From Schleiferiaceae bacterium (lineage in GTDB: Bacteria; Bacteroidota; Bacteroidia; Flavobacteriales; Schleiferiaceae): a stretch of DNA of 64,000 nucleotides. The stretch covers positions 248,001-312,000 of the forward strand of contig JAGYIN010000001.1 in NCBI GenBank assembly GCA_018402665.1, given 5' to 3'. The position numbers and the translations under genes are program-made. Below are positions 9,217 through 18,860 of the stretch, in pieces. Each line of letters opens with the position of its first letter. Position 1 is the first letter of the stretch. The notes under the pieces were generated by a model, which was not told the DNA's origin, did no database searches, and worked only from the letters and a program-made list of their open reading frames with translations.

Positions 9217-10416
9217 TTAGTCCTCTAAATTTGCCACAGCAGCTTTCACTCGCTTGACTGCTTCTTCCAACTCCTCTTCCGCCGCTGCATAGGAAAACCT
9301 GATGTATCCGGGTAATCCAAAAGCATCTCCTGGAACTGTACTAACTAGGCCTTCTTCTAGCAGGTACATACTAAGATCGAGCGAAGTCTCTAAAACTTTC
9401 CCTTTGTATTTTTTACCTAAAAGAGACGTTATTCTTGGAAAAACGTAAAATGCACCTGGAGGGGTTTCTAGTTCAAAACCGGGGATTTCCTTCATCCACG
9501 CAACCATTTTTTCACGACGGTACGCGAACTTTTCCACCATGTAATTCACTGTTGAAGGATCCGCTTCAACTGCAGTTTTACACGCGCGCTGAGCAATAGA
9601 ATTCGTTCCTGAGGTAAAGTTGGATTGAAACTTTGTACACGCTTTAGCAATCCATTCGGGCGCTCCAATATAACCAATACGCCAGCCGGTCATTGCAAAT
9701 CCTTTTGATAAGCCGTTAACCGTTATGGTTTGATGGTAGACTTCAGGAAAACTTGCAATTGAGACATGCGCTACTTCTCCATAATTCAGCAATTCATAAA
9801 TCTCGTCTGAAATTATATAGAGGTTTGGATGCTTTGCCACTACTGAGGCGATTGCTGCCAATTCCTCTTTGCTATATACTGCGCCACAAGGATTGTTAGG
9901 TGACGAGAAAATAAGCACTTTAGATTTTGGGGTGATGGCCGATTCCAATTGCTCTGCAGTAATTTTAAATCCACTTTCCATTGCAGTAGGAAGCACTTTA
10001 ACATCGGCGCCACAGTAGACCGCTTGATCCATATAACTCACCCAATACGGTGCAGGAATGATCACTTCATCTCCAGGATTCACAAGAGCCAAGAAAATGT
10101 TTAAAAGGCTCTGTTTCGCACCTGTGCTAATAACAATCTGATCCGCTGTATACGCAATACCGTTATCGCGTTTAAACTTAGCTGTAATACTTTCTCGAAC
10201 GTCAGAAAAACCAGGTACGGGCATGTAATGCGTATAGTTCTCGACCATGGCCTGAGATGCAGCGTCTTTGATAAACTCTGGCGTATCGAAATCTGGCTCC
10301 CCAAGCGAAAGACTAATAACGTTCTTACCAGTGGCACTTAATTCGCGCGCCTTTTTAGCCATCTCGATGGTCATAGGCAGACCCATCTCTTGTGCTCTTT
10401 TTGAAAGTGATTGCAT
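9217..10416 (-). CDS. Pyridoxal-phosphate class I/II aminotransferase (aspartate aminotransferase-like)
   Basis: SLSLGEPDFDTPEFI, SSPNNPCGAVY, NGLSKGFAMTGWRIGY (PLP lysine), RFSYA; start moved to MQSLSKRAQEMG. Confidence 0.95.
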   Translation of the reverse strand: MQSLSKRAQEMGLPMTIEMAKKARELSATGKNVISLSLGEPDFDTPEFIKDAASQAMVENYTHYMPVPGFSDVRESITAKFKRDNGIAYTADQIVISTGAKQSLLNIFLALVNPGDEVIIPAPYWVSYMDQAVYCGADVKVLPTAMESGFKITAEQLESAITPKSKVLIFSSPNNPCGAVYSKEELAAIASVVAKHPNLYIISDEIYELLNYGEVAHVSIASFPEVYHQTITVNGLSKGFAMTGWRIGYIGAPEWIAKACTKFQSNFTSGTNSIAQRACKTAVEADPSTVNYMVEKFAYRREKMVAWMKEIPGFELETPPGAFYVFPRITSLLGKKYKGKVLETSLDLSMYLLEEGLVSTVPGDAFGLPGYIRFSYAAAEEELEEAVKRVKAAVANLED

Positions 10417-10456
10417 GGATAAAGTATAATAAGGTGGCAAAAATAACGATATTTGT

Positions 10457-10996
10457 ATGCCTCAAGACATATTCATGGAAGCATTTATTGAAATTCTAAA
10501 GTATACTTTTCCGGCGGCTTTAATGCTGTTGCTCACCTATTTACTGCTATCAAACTTCGTAGATAACGAAGAAAAAAGACGCCAATTCTACTTGCGTAAA
10601 GACTTACAGAAAAAGGCGCTTCCCTTGCGTTTTCAAGCCTATGAACGGATTATTGTACTCTTAGAACGCATTAGCCCAAATCGTCTAGTTTTACGCATTA
10701 AGCCTGGCTCCTTGGATATTGGCAACTACAGAAAACTGCTCGTAGATGCCGTCCGCGATGAATTTGATTACAACATTTCCCAGCAAGTGTATGTAACAGA
10801 CAGCGCTTGGAATCACGTAGTGAGTGCAAAAAGCCAAGTGGTTTCTTTAATCAATAAGACAGCTGCAGAATTAGGCGCTGAAGCCACATCAGCTGATTTA
10901 AGTAGAAAGTTAATTGAGCTTGAGATGACGGGAGATATCTTCCCCACGAAGGCCGCTATTCTACTGCTAAAGCACGAGGCAGCGAGGAATTTCTAA
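10457..10996 (+). CDS. Conserved Bacteroidota hypothetical protein, single N-terminal TM
   Basis: Hydrophobic N-terminus then conserved-looking soluble domain; convergent with meaB (4-nt overlap). Confidence 0.6.
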   Translation: MPQDIFMEAFIEILKYTFPAALMLLLTYLLLSNFVDNEEKRRQFYLRKDLQKKALPLRFQAYERIIVLLERISPNRLVLRIKPGSLDIGNYRKLLVDAVRDEFDYNISQQVYVTDSAWNHVVSAKSQVVSLINKTAAELGAEATSADLSRKLIELEMTGDIFPTKAAILLLKHEAARNF

Positions 10997-12063
10997 ACCT
11001 TTCCCTGAAGGGATTGAACCAGTAAAGCACTGGCTTCGAATGGGTTTAATCGTCCTTCTGCGACCTCTTTGCCCAACTTTTCATAATGCTTTTGCCAACC
11101 CTCATTTTTGCTCAGGAGCTCGAAAATACCTTCACGAACTGAATTTTCGAACCAATACGCTTGCTGTTCTTTACGCTTGCCTTCAAACCAGCCTTTTGCC
11201 ACACCGTGCCTTCGGTAGCGGTCAAAAACCAATTCTAATTCACTAAAACCAGAGCCTGTCAACCCCGAAGTCAACACTACGGGAGGATGCCAATCGTATG
11301 CCTTATTTGTAAACAACTGTAAGGCACTGCGAATTGAAAGCGCACTTCGTTCGCCTGCTGCGGTGTTTGGGGGCTCACTTTTATTTACTGCGATGATATC
11401 TGCCATTTCCATGATTCCCTTCTTTAATCCTTGCAATTCATCACCAGTACCGGGCATTGCCAAAAAGAGAAAACAATCCACTAGTTTCGAAACCAACGTT
11501 TCGCTCTGACCAACGCCCACGGTTTCGATAAAGATGTAATTAAATCCGGCAGCCTCACACAACAAAAGAACCTCTCTAGTCTTTCTTGCGACACCACCTA
11601 AGCTGCCGCCTGAAGCACTTGGACGAATAAATGCACGATCATGCTTACCCAATTCCGTCATTCGCGTTTTATCGCCTAATATGGAGCCTTTGCTGATTTC
11701 AGAAGAGGGATCGACTGCAAGTACTGCTATTCGTGCATTTGGGTCGGTATTCAACAATGCAGTGCCATATGCTTCAAGAAAAGTGCTCTTACCCACTCCG
11801 GGAACTCCAGTAATTCCAACGCGAAAACTCTTCCCAGTATGCGGCATCAATTCATTTAAGAGTGAACGAGCGTTCTTCGTATCTGCCGCCGCATTACTCT
11901 CAACAAGGGTAATCCCTTGCGCTAAAGCTGTTCGGTTACCCACTAAAATAGCCTTAGCCAAGTCAATCACAGAGCGGCTGCTTCTCTTCCCTGCTTGTAA
12001 TTTAGGATTCACCGATGGCGCTTCCTTCACCCCTTGACTGATATGTAATGCTTTCTTTGCCAT
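10993..12063 (-). CDS. meaB: Methylmalonyl-CoA mutase-associated GTPase MeaB (ArgK family)
   Basis: FRVGITGVPGVGKSTFLEAYG, VLAVDPSSEISKGSILGDKTRM, FIRPSASGGSLGGVARKTRE, ETVGVGQSE. Confidence 0.95.
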   Translation of the reverse strand: MAKKALHISQGVKEAPSVNPKLQAGKRSSRSVIDLAKAILVGNRTALAQGITLVESNAAADTKNARSLLNELMPHTGKSFRVGITGVPGVGKSTFLEAYGTALLNTDPNARIAVLAVDPSSEISKGSILGDKTRMTELGKHDRAFIRPSASGGSLGGVARKTREVLLLCEAAGFNYIFIETVGVGQSETLVSKLVDCFLFLAMPGTGDELQGLKKGIMEMADIIAVNKSEPPNTAAGERSALSIRSALQLFTNKAYDWHPPVVLTSGLTGSGFSELELVFDRYRRHGVAKGWFEGKRKEQQAYWFENSVREGIFELLSKNEGWQKHYEKLGKEVAEGRLNPFEASALLVQSLQGKV

Positions 12064-13256
12064 TACGCCTGATCTATATAGGTTTGTAGGTATTCAAAAT
12101 CCTTTGTTAGCGCGCCGTTTTCACATTCCGTTGCCCGAAAAAGTATGCGGTCTTTATCTCCGTCAAAAAGCGCTGGAATGACATGGGCCATCAGGTCATT
12201 ACCGAAACTTAGCGAGGCATCTCTTGGCAACTCACACGGCAGGTTATCTACCGCCATCACCCCAATAGCCTCAGGATCATCATGCCGTACCTCTTTCTCT
12301 TCGGCAGCCAGGTAACCATAAAACGGATCGGCAATGGTCGAGGCTCGTAATGTCGAAGCCACCGGACCGTCTATATCGCAGCTGATGTCCGCCACACAGG
12401 TAATGGCAAAATCTGGCAGCTTTGCATCTTCTCTCGTAAAAATGAAAGGCGCCCGGCTATCATAGTAATGCCCCGCGATATACAGCTTCGCAAATGGTGC
12501 ATAACGCATAAAATTACTTTCATAGCCGCTCGGATCCGCAAAGAGTGACTTGCGATCGAAAGGACTTCCGTCGCTCGTCTTGTAATAGTGTTTCACGTCC
12601 AACTGGCTCCAAAAACAACCTTCGAACGTATTCACTTCTTTTGGCGTAATTTCTGGAATACCAGCAGCCTGTAAAGTCTCCACAGCACCGCTTGCCACGC
12701 GTCCTTTTCCTGTAAGAAGGATGCGCAGATCTGCCGGCCAATCAATACCCTTGAGTTGGTCAAACATTTCTTGCATATCTCGACACTCATGCGCAGGCTT
12801 GAGCGCATATTGTCCATATTTCTCACCCCAGCCCCTTAGACCATTATAGGCACCTACCAAACCTGCGAACCGGCCAAATGCCACCAAACGATTTCCGTTC
12901 TTCTTGAGCAATTCGTAATCAATCAAACGAATCTTACGATCGATACAAGCGCTCAAAAGCTTTGCATTGTAGGGCTGCTGCTTATAGGTATGAGAGAAAA
13001 AGAAATACGTTTTGTTTGGAATCAAATCCTGGATGGGCACCTCTTTTACACCAAACAACACATCGCAATCCGACATATCTTCCTGTAGCGCAATTCCGTG
13101 ATTCACATATTCCTTATCGGTAATGGCACGAATAGAGGAAGGCTGAACCACCACCTCACAATTGTACGAATTTTTCAATGCCGCCGCATGTGCTGGGATT
13201 AACGCAACACGTTTATCTATTGGGACTTTGCCCTCTCTTATTATGCCGATTTTCAT
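12063..13256 (-). CDS. NAD(P)-dependent dehydrogenase, alanine dehydrogenase/PNT or saccharopine dehydrogenase-like
   Basis: MKIGIIREGKVPIDKRVALIP... N-terminal AlaDh/PNT pattern, VAFGRFAGLVGAYNGLRGWG; start moved to MKIGII. Confidence 0.8.
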   Translation of the reverse strand: MKIGIIREGKVPIDKRVALIPAHAAALKNSYNCEVVVQPSSIRAITDKEYVNHGIALQEDMSDCDVLFGVKEVPIQDLIPNKTYFFFSHTYKQQPYNAKLLSACIDRKIRLIDYELLKKNGNRLVAFGRFAGLVGAYNGLRGWGEKYGQYALKPAHECRDMQEMFDQLKGIDWPADLRILLTGKGRVASGAVETLQAAGIPEITPKEVNTFEGCFWSQLDVKHYYKTSDGSPFDRKSLFADPSGYESNFMRYAPFAKLYIAGHYYDSRAPFIFTREDAKLPDFAITCVADISCDIDGPVASTLRASTIADPFYGYLAAEEKEVRHDDPEAIGVMAVDNLPCELPRDASLSFGNDLMAHVIPALFDGDKDRILFRATECENGALTKDFEYLQTYIDQA

Positions 13257-13337
13257 ATCCTTAAAGATAGTGCAGATTTTAGCGATTATTTCCATAGTTC
13301 CTGTGCTGATGTACACATAATTGGCCTAGAATTCGCT

Positions 13338-13345
13338 TATCTTTG
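13338..13345 (+). promoter_or_regulatory. -7 promoter element for ssrA
   Basis: TATCTTTG, about 15 nt upstream of the mature tmRNA 5' end. Confidence 0.5.
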
Positions 13346-13360
13346 CACCCACAACTTTAT

Positions 13361-13758
13361 GGGGCTGACTGGTTTTGACAGCAAGCCGAAGGTTGATGTA
13401 AGCATGTCGAGCGCGGAAGGGGCTGCTCGTTAATACACCGCTTCACTTTTTTTTAACTGGCGAAGATTCTTACGCTTTGGCCGCTTAATCTGACAGGATG
13501 TCGATTTTGCTAATCCTATACCAGGTATAGGAGCTGAACATCTCGCAGGAGCCCCCGTCTTGAGGCGACTGATCACGAGGTGTGGAAAATTCAGGAATGC
13601 AGCTAGCCTTCGCTTCGCGGGCTAGCCTAAGTATAGAAGATAAGCTGTGATTAGGGTGCTTATGCTCAGAGATCGGTCGAAAATTCAATCATAAGATAAG
13701 CATGTAGAAAGCCTCAGGCTTCCTTGTTTGGACGCGGGTTCGATTCCCGCCAGCTCCA
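13361..13758 (+). ncRNA. ssrA: tmRNA (single-piece)
   Basis: GGGGCTGACTGGTTTTGACAG 5' end pairs with ...GGTTCGATTCCCGCCAGCTCCA 3' end; tag ORF GGC GAA GAT TCT TAC GCT TTG GCC GCT TAA = GEDSYALAA*. Confidence 0.96.
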
Positions 13759-13781
13759 CTTGGCGATCGAAACAACAGAAT

Positions 13782-13812
13782 AAAGCCAGCGCAATTTCAT
13801 TGCGCTGGCTTT
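13782..13812. terminator. Terminator after ssrA / convergent gene
   Basis: AAAGCCAGCGCAAT-TTC-ATTGCGCTGGCTTT perfect 14-bp stem. Confidence 0.8.
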
Positions 13813-13839
13813 CTCCTTTCTTGCCGCACTAATTTATAA

Positions 13840-14997
13840 CTAGAAGCTGTATACTATACCATAATACATCCCGTGGTAGAGTTTTCGCATCTGCGGTAAA
13901 ACGTGTGTTTGAAAACTCGATTGATACCCTATAAAAACCCGGGTTTGATTCCGTTGATAGCTCGTAGCAAGTCCAGCTCTAAACTGTCCTCCATAAACTG
14001 CTGTATTCTCAACTGTGTAAACGGCGTTTTCATCTGCCCAGTACGCATCAACCTTTGTACGCAAAAGCAATCCTCCACTTAAAGACGCTTGTAGATCAAA
14101 ACCTTTAGAAGACAAAAGACTGCGATGAATAGTTAGAGGAATATAAAGCTCATTTATGGTGCCATTTTTTCGAATGGTATGGCGATAGGTACCCGCTAAC
14201 GTATCTCCATAAATTGGAATAATTGAATCAACAATTCGGCGGTATCCTAAAATACTTCCGGGCTGATACATCGTCCCTTTAAACTCGGAATAGTATTGCA
14301 TTTGATACCTCGATATCTCGAAATTCGGACTTACACTCAATCGATAAACGTCATTTTCAAAAAGTCCAATTCGCCCCGAGATCTGTATTGAGTTTAGCGC
14401 TCGATACTTCGACCTATCATTAGAATTAAATCGGGCACTATGCCAATACAGGTGATTACATTGCATTGCGTAAGGCACATCCAGATGTTGGTTAGGGTAC
14501 TGTTCACTAATCCTTAATACGGCTCCAAAAAGTGCAGCCCCCTCAACTTTTTTCAAAATCCGAAGGGCAGCTGGATTCAGTTCTGGCGAACTTTTAACTG
14601 CCAAATTCAACGGATTAGCCTTCCGATTGAAAGCTATTGAATCGGCTGCAAACGCTGCCTCTTGAACGCCTTTTATTGAAGACGTGTTTAATGTGGAGTG
14701 ATTTTCATTTGTCTTCGACGCCCTCTGAGACTTTTTGGGCTCATTATATCGACCCCTAGAAAGCCCATCAGAATTAATGTTTTGTTTTTCAACAGGTTGA
14801 GACGATTCTAAAACATCAAAAGGTTCGGATAGTTCCGTTCCTTTTTCTCCAGAATAAATATGATAATAGCCGACATAAGCTAAAAGAGCTACTGTGAAAA
14901 CTCCATAGAACCACAACAAGAAGGCACGACGCTTCTTTCTTTTTTCGCGTTCCTCATTAAAGGTTTTCCAGTTTAATTTTGGATGCAAATTGCTCAT
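13840..14997 (-). CDS. Sigma-factor partner protein: cytoplasmic N-term, one TM, linker, beta-barrel-like C-terminal domain
   Basis: KKRRAFLLWFYGVFTVALLAYVGYYHIY TM; alternating aromatic strands ending in ...GMYYGIVYSF; overlaps the sigma stop codon. Confidence 0.6.
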   Translation of the reverse strand: MSNLHPKLNWKTFNEEREKRKKRRAFLLWFYGVFTVALLAYVGYYHIYSGEKGTELSEPFDVLESSQPVEKQNINSDGLSRGRYNEPKKSQRASKTNENHSTLNTSSIKGVQEAAFAADSIAFNRKANPLNLAVKSSPELNPAALRILKKVEGAALFGAVLRISEQYPNQHLDVPYAMQCNHLYWHSARFNSNDRSKYRALNSIQISGRIGLFENDVYRLSVSPNFEISRYQMQYYSEFKGTMYQPGSILGYRRIVDSIIPIYGDTLAGTYRHTIRKNGTINELYIPLTIHRSLLSSKGFDLQASLSGGLLLRTKVDAYWADENAVYTVENTAVYGGQFRAGLATSYQRNQTRVFIGYQSSFQTHVLPQMRKLYHGMYYGIVYSF

Positions 14998-15512
14998 AGT
15001 TTCAGGCTTTTTAGATAGGTCACAAGACGGAATATTTTAACTCGAGAGTTTGAAATTGAAATTCCCATAGCATCTGCGATTTCTTTGTGCGAAAAGCCAA
15101 GTTCAAAGTATAAATTGAACAACTCGCGTTGGCTTTCATCCAGGTGCAACCGGGCTTTCAAAGCATAACTTTCGGCTTCTTCTTCCTGATACATGCGCTC
15201 GTAAAGACGTTCAAATTGATCCACAGTAACAAATTGTCTTTTACGCTTGGTCCATTTGAGCGCTCGATGTATTGCAATTTTCGCTATCCAAGATTTAAAT
15301 GCGCCTTTGTCGGGATTGTAATTTGAGAGCTTTTCAAATGCCTGAATCATAGTCTCCTGGGCTACATCTGCAGCATCATCACGATCCTCTATGTATTTCA
15401 AAACTAAATTATAGACGAACGGAACATACGCTTCATAGAGCGTTCGTTCACAAAGAGGTTCGCCGCGGCGAGCACAAGCTAAATAATCAACAAGTTCTGT
15501 TTGACTCAACAT
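14994..15512 (-). CDS. ECF-type RNA polymerase sigma-70 factor
   Basis: LVLKYIEDRDDAADVAQETMIQAFEKLSNYNPDKGAFKSWIAKIAIHRAL and region 4 ELGFSHKEIADAMGISISNSRVKIFR; start moved to MLSQTELVDYL. Confidence 0.93.
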   Translation of the reverse strand: MLSQTELVDYLACARRGEPLCERTLYEAYVPFVYNLVLKYIEDRDDAADVAQETMIQAFEKLSNYNPDKGAFKSWIAKIAIHRALKWTKRKRQFVTVDQFERLYERMYQEEEAESYALKARLHLDESQRELFNLYFELGFSHKEIADAMGISISNSRVKIFRLVTYLKSLKL

Positions 15513-15518
15513 AAAAGT

Positions 15519-15550
15519 ACACCCCTTGCACACTACTGCCCAAGGGGTGT
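15519..15550 (-). terminator. Intergenic hairpin between lipoprotein gene and sigma gene (terminator or attenuator)
   Basis: ACACCCCTTG (15519-15528)/CAAGGGGTGT (15541-15550) perfect 10-bp stem; T/A tracts on both flanks. Confidence 0.5.
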
Positions 15551-15557
15551 TTTTGGT

Positions 15558-16136
15558 TTAGCAAGGGACTCTATACACAACAAATGCGGCATTTACTGTG
15601 TCGAAAATACCGGTACTCACCGGGTTAGAATTTTGCCAAATCACCTCTTCAATTGGGCCCGAATAACTGCCGTATATTGAGTCGTTAGTTAATTGGCTAA
15701 TGGACACAAGCACTTGAGATGCATCATAATCTTTTACAAAATTTTGAGATTCCATCCAACAATCCACAGCAAGTATAGCTGTATCCGAAAGCGAATAGGT
15801 ACCAACGGTATCTATCGTAGATAACCATCCGAGGTAAAAAACGGTGTCCTGTGCACCGGCAATCACCGAATCATTCATAAAGTCATAATACACACTATCA
15901 CCGGTGACAACTCCCCAAAAATTCATCGGTAATCCCGGGAATTGACATGCCATTCCAATACCCAGAGAGTTGTAGGTCCAGGTTTGACCGTTGGACGACA
16001 TTTTAAAACTGATACCCCCGATTTGAGTTGTATCGCTGTTGTCCGGGTCAAAATCAGTACTGTCAATCTCGCCTGGTTCGCAACTCGCCATTAATGCAAC
16101 GAGTGCCGCAATTCCAAAAAAATACTTTGTTTTCAT
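15558..16136 (-). CDS. Putative secreted lipoprotein
   Basis: MKTKYFFGIAALVALMASC lipobox; no recognised domain. Confidence 0.65.
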   Translation of the reverse strand: MKTKYFFGIAALVALMASCEPGEIDSTDFDPDNSDTTQIGGISFKMSSNGQTWTYNSLGIGMACQFPGLPMNFWGVVTGDSVYYDFMNDSVIAGAQDTVFYLGWLSTIDTVGTYSLSDTAILAVDCWMESQNFVKDYDASQVLVSISQLTNDSIYGSYSGPIEEVIWQNSNPVSTGIFDTVNAAFVVYRVPC

Positions 16137-16255
16137 TTTTTATTTCGTTTACCCTTAATAGGCTCTAAAAACTAAAAACGTTACAGCCAGGTAAAAGTTT
16201 TTTTGAAAATTGTTTTGCAGCATTCTAATACTCTTTTCCAACGTAACTTACCACT

Positions 16256-17437
16256 ATGGAGCGAATTCTACTAATGACCCTAGGTTCACGGGGAGATATG
16301 GAACCGTATTTAGCTATAGGCGAAGAACTTAGCGATGCCGGACACGAAGTTGCTTTTTGTATGCCTGAACAGTTTCGTGCGCTCGCTTCCGAAGTGAGTC
16401 CACACTTTTTCCCGATGACTCACGAATACCTCGACATGATCGATGCGCCAGATGTAAAAAAAATCACGGGCCAAATCGGCTCTGGTTTTAGTAGAATCAG
16501 AACGCTATTTAAACTCTTACGAGAAACAAAGCCTATTCAAGAGCAACTGATCCGTGATCAGCGAGATGCAGATCTGAATTTCAAACCGGACAGAATCATC
16601 TATCATATCAAATGCGCCTATCCTGTCATGGCGGCTTTACGAGTAAACCGACGGGTGGAATTACTTATCCCAATGCCTTGTTTGGTGCATCCCGTTCGTG
16701 AATTACCCGCTATAGGAATGGGCCAATTCAATAATCGATTGTGGAATACATTAAGCTACACGCTCACAAATTCCGCAATCATTTCCCAAGCCGTTATAGG
16801 TTACGGTAACAACATCATGAAAGCATGGGATTGGGCACCTCTAAAGCGCCGAGAGGTGAAGCATTTTCTATTGAAGGTAGTCCACGTAGAATACCCCATC
16901 TCTAAGCGTCTCTTCCCCGAACCTGTGTACTGGCCCGCACACGTAAAGGTTACAGATTTTCGTGAGCGCAACAAGTCTAAGTACTGGGAGCCTTCAGAAA
17001 ATTTATTGCAATTCATTGAAAAATTTCCCAAACCCTTGTATGTCGGGTTTGGCTCAATGATCAATGCTAAACCTAAAGAAGTAGGTCAGGCCTTGGTGCA
17101 ACTAAGCAAGAAACACAACCTACCCATTTTTATCAACTCCAGTTGGGGCGGTATTGAGATAGAAAGTCCTTTACCCGAAAATATCTTTCTGGTAAAGGAC
17201 ATCCCATACGATTGGCTATTTAGTCGCGTTCGCGCAGTAGTTCATCACGGAGGCTCCGGCACTACGCACAGTGCATTGCGGTTTGATAAACCTCAGCTAA
17301 TTCTGCCGCACATTGCCGATCAATTTCTTTGGAACAACTTAATCCATAACGTGGGTATGGGGCCTTTAGGATTCCCCATCAAAAAGTTTACCCCAGCGCG
17401 TTTTGAAAAAAAAGTGCTCGAATTGCTAAAATACTAG
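16256..17437 (+). CDS. Glycosyltransferase, GT1/UGT (sterol-glucosyltransferase-like) family
   Basis: MTLGSRGDMEPYLAIGEELSDAGHEV; YVGFGSM; VVHHGGSGTTHSALRFDKPQLILPHIADQ. Confidence 0.88.
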   Translation: MERILLMTLGSRGDMEPYLAIGEELSDAGHEVAFCMPEQFRALASEVSPHFFPMTHEYLDMIDAPDVKKITGQIGSGFSRIRTLFKLLRETKPIQEQLIRDQRDADLNFKPDRIIYHIKCAYPVMAALRVNRRVELLIPMPCLVHPVRELPAIGMGQFNNRLWNTLSYTLTNSAIISQAVIGYGNNIMKAWDWAPLKRREVKHFLLKVVHVEYPISKRLFPEPVYWPAHVKVTDFRERNKSKYWEPSENLLQFIEKFPKPLYVGFGSMINAKPKEVGQALVQLSKKHNLPIFINSSWGGIEIESPLPENIFLVKDIPYDWLFSRVRAVVHHGGSGTTHSALRFDKPQLILPHIADQFLWNNLIHNVGMGPLGFPIKKFTPARFEKKVLELLKY

Positions 17438-18714
17438 CGTCTTCGTGAAGGTCGTTTTCCACGCGCAGGCGCTCCAGAACGAGAATTCCCAGCACTTTGC
17501 TTGGGGTCCCGGCTTGTGCGCGGTGCCCGCTGTCCTTGCTTAACCGGGATACGATTCTCCGGTACGGCCCATTCTTCAGTAGCCCCCTCCGTAAACGGGT
17601 GCTCTTCAACTAAAGGAACACTCGCTTTGATCAGTTTTTCTATGTCCTTTAGATAGGCTCGTTCATCTGCAGCACAAAAGGAGATAGACGATCCAGATGC
17701 CTCTGCACGTCCGGTACGTCCAATCCGATGGACATACGTCTCAGGAATATTGGGTAGTTCATAGTTCACCACATGTTCTAAACCTGAAATGTCGATACCG
17801 CGTGCTGCAATATCTGTTGCAACTAAAACGCGAATCGTCCCTTCCTTGAAGCCTTTCAGTGCTTTTTGTCTTGCATTCTGGCTTTTATTTCCATGGATTG
17901 CCGCTGCGCTAACTCCCTTTTTATCGAGAATACGTACGACTTTATCACAACCGTGTTTTGTTCTACCGAAAACGAGCACACTCCCCTCTAAGTCTTTTAA
18001 AAGATGAATGAGTAGTGCGGGCTTTTCACTTTTACTAACGTAATACACACATTGTGTTACACGTTCCGCTGTTGGCTTTTCAACGGCGATACGAACCTGT
18101 TTGTAATTTGGCTTTAGAATCTGACCACTAAGTTCCATTATCGCCTTCGGCATCGTCGCTGAGAAGAACAAACTTTGACGTTTTGAAGGAAGAAGACGGA
18201 GTAATTTTTTGATGTCATGAATAAAGCCCATATCCAGCATTTGATCGGCTTCATCTAAGACAAAATGTGTGAGGTTACGCAGATCTATAAATCCCTGCCC
18301 TTGTAAATCTAGTAGTCTACCAGGAGTAGCTACTAAAATATCAACGCCACGTTTGAGCTGATCTATTTGAGGATTTGCACCAACACCGCCAAAAATAACG
18401 GCAGTGCGAAGGGAAGTCCCTGAAGAATAACGTTTCGCATTTTCAGCGACCTGCAAGGCCAATTCGCGCGTTGGAGTAACCACCAATGCTTTTATGCTTC
18501 TTTTGTGATTAGTAGGTGTATCCAGTAAATGTTCTATAATAGGAATGGTAAACGCTGCTGTTTTACCCGTGCCAGTTTGAGCAGTACCGAGCAGGTCAAA
18601 ACCATCTAAGAGGACGGGTATACTTTGAGCTTGAATAGGTGTTGGCTGGGTATAGCCTTGTTCTTTTAAGGCTGATAGAATTTGAGGCTTAAGCCCCAAT
18701 GAATCAAAGGTCAT
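17434..18714 (-). CDS. rhlE: DEAD/DEAH-box RNA helicase, RhlE-like
   Basis: GTAQTGTGKTAAF, PTRELALQ, DEAD, SAT, HRIGRTGRAEASG; short basic C-tail. Confidence 0.9.
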   Translation of the reverse strand: MTFDSLGLKPQILSALKEQGYTQPTPIQAQSIPVLLDGFDLLGTAQTGTGKTAAFTIPIIEHLLDTPTNHKRSIKALVVTPTRELALQVAENAKRYSSGTSLRTAVIFGGVGANPQIDQLKRGVDILVATPGRLLDLQGQGFIDLRNLTHFVLDEADQMLDMGFIHDIKKLLRLLPSKRQSLFFSATMPKAIMELSGQILKPNYKQVRIAVEKPTAERVTQCVYYVSKSEKPALLIHLLKDLEGSVLVFGRTKHGCDKVVRILDKKGVSAAAIHGNKSQNARQKALKGFKEGTIRVLVATDIAARGIDISGLEHVVNYELPNIPETYVHRIGRTGRAEASGSSISFCAADERAYLKDIEKLIKASVPLVEEHPFTEGATEEWAVPENRIPVKQGQRAPRTSRDPKQSAGNSRSGAPARGKRPSRRR

Positions 18715-18787
18715 ATATTATTTTTAGGCTTCCGTTAACTCAACGGAGCACTACAAAGGTAGTCTTTCTGCCGCCAGTAGTCTTTTA

Positions 18788-18820
18788 TTTGGACAATCGA
18801 TAGTATTACTATTATATTTG
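18788..18820 (+). promoter_or_regulatory. Promoter with candidate TetR operator
   Basis: TTTG (18788-18791)-N21-TATATTTG (18813-18820), with perfect palindrome ATAGTA-T-TACTAT at 18800-18812 in the spacer. Confidence 0.6.
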
Positions 18821-18860
18821 TGTGCTGAACATTTGATATGAACAAGCGTTAACTCTACCT

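Noticed and set aside
13485-13688. 67-aa minus ORF
   Set aside because: Lies wholly within the tmRNA gene.
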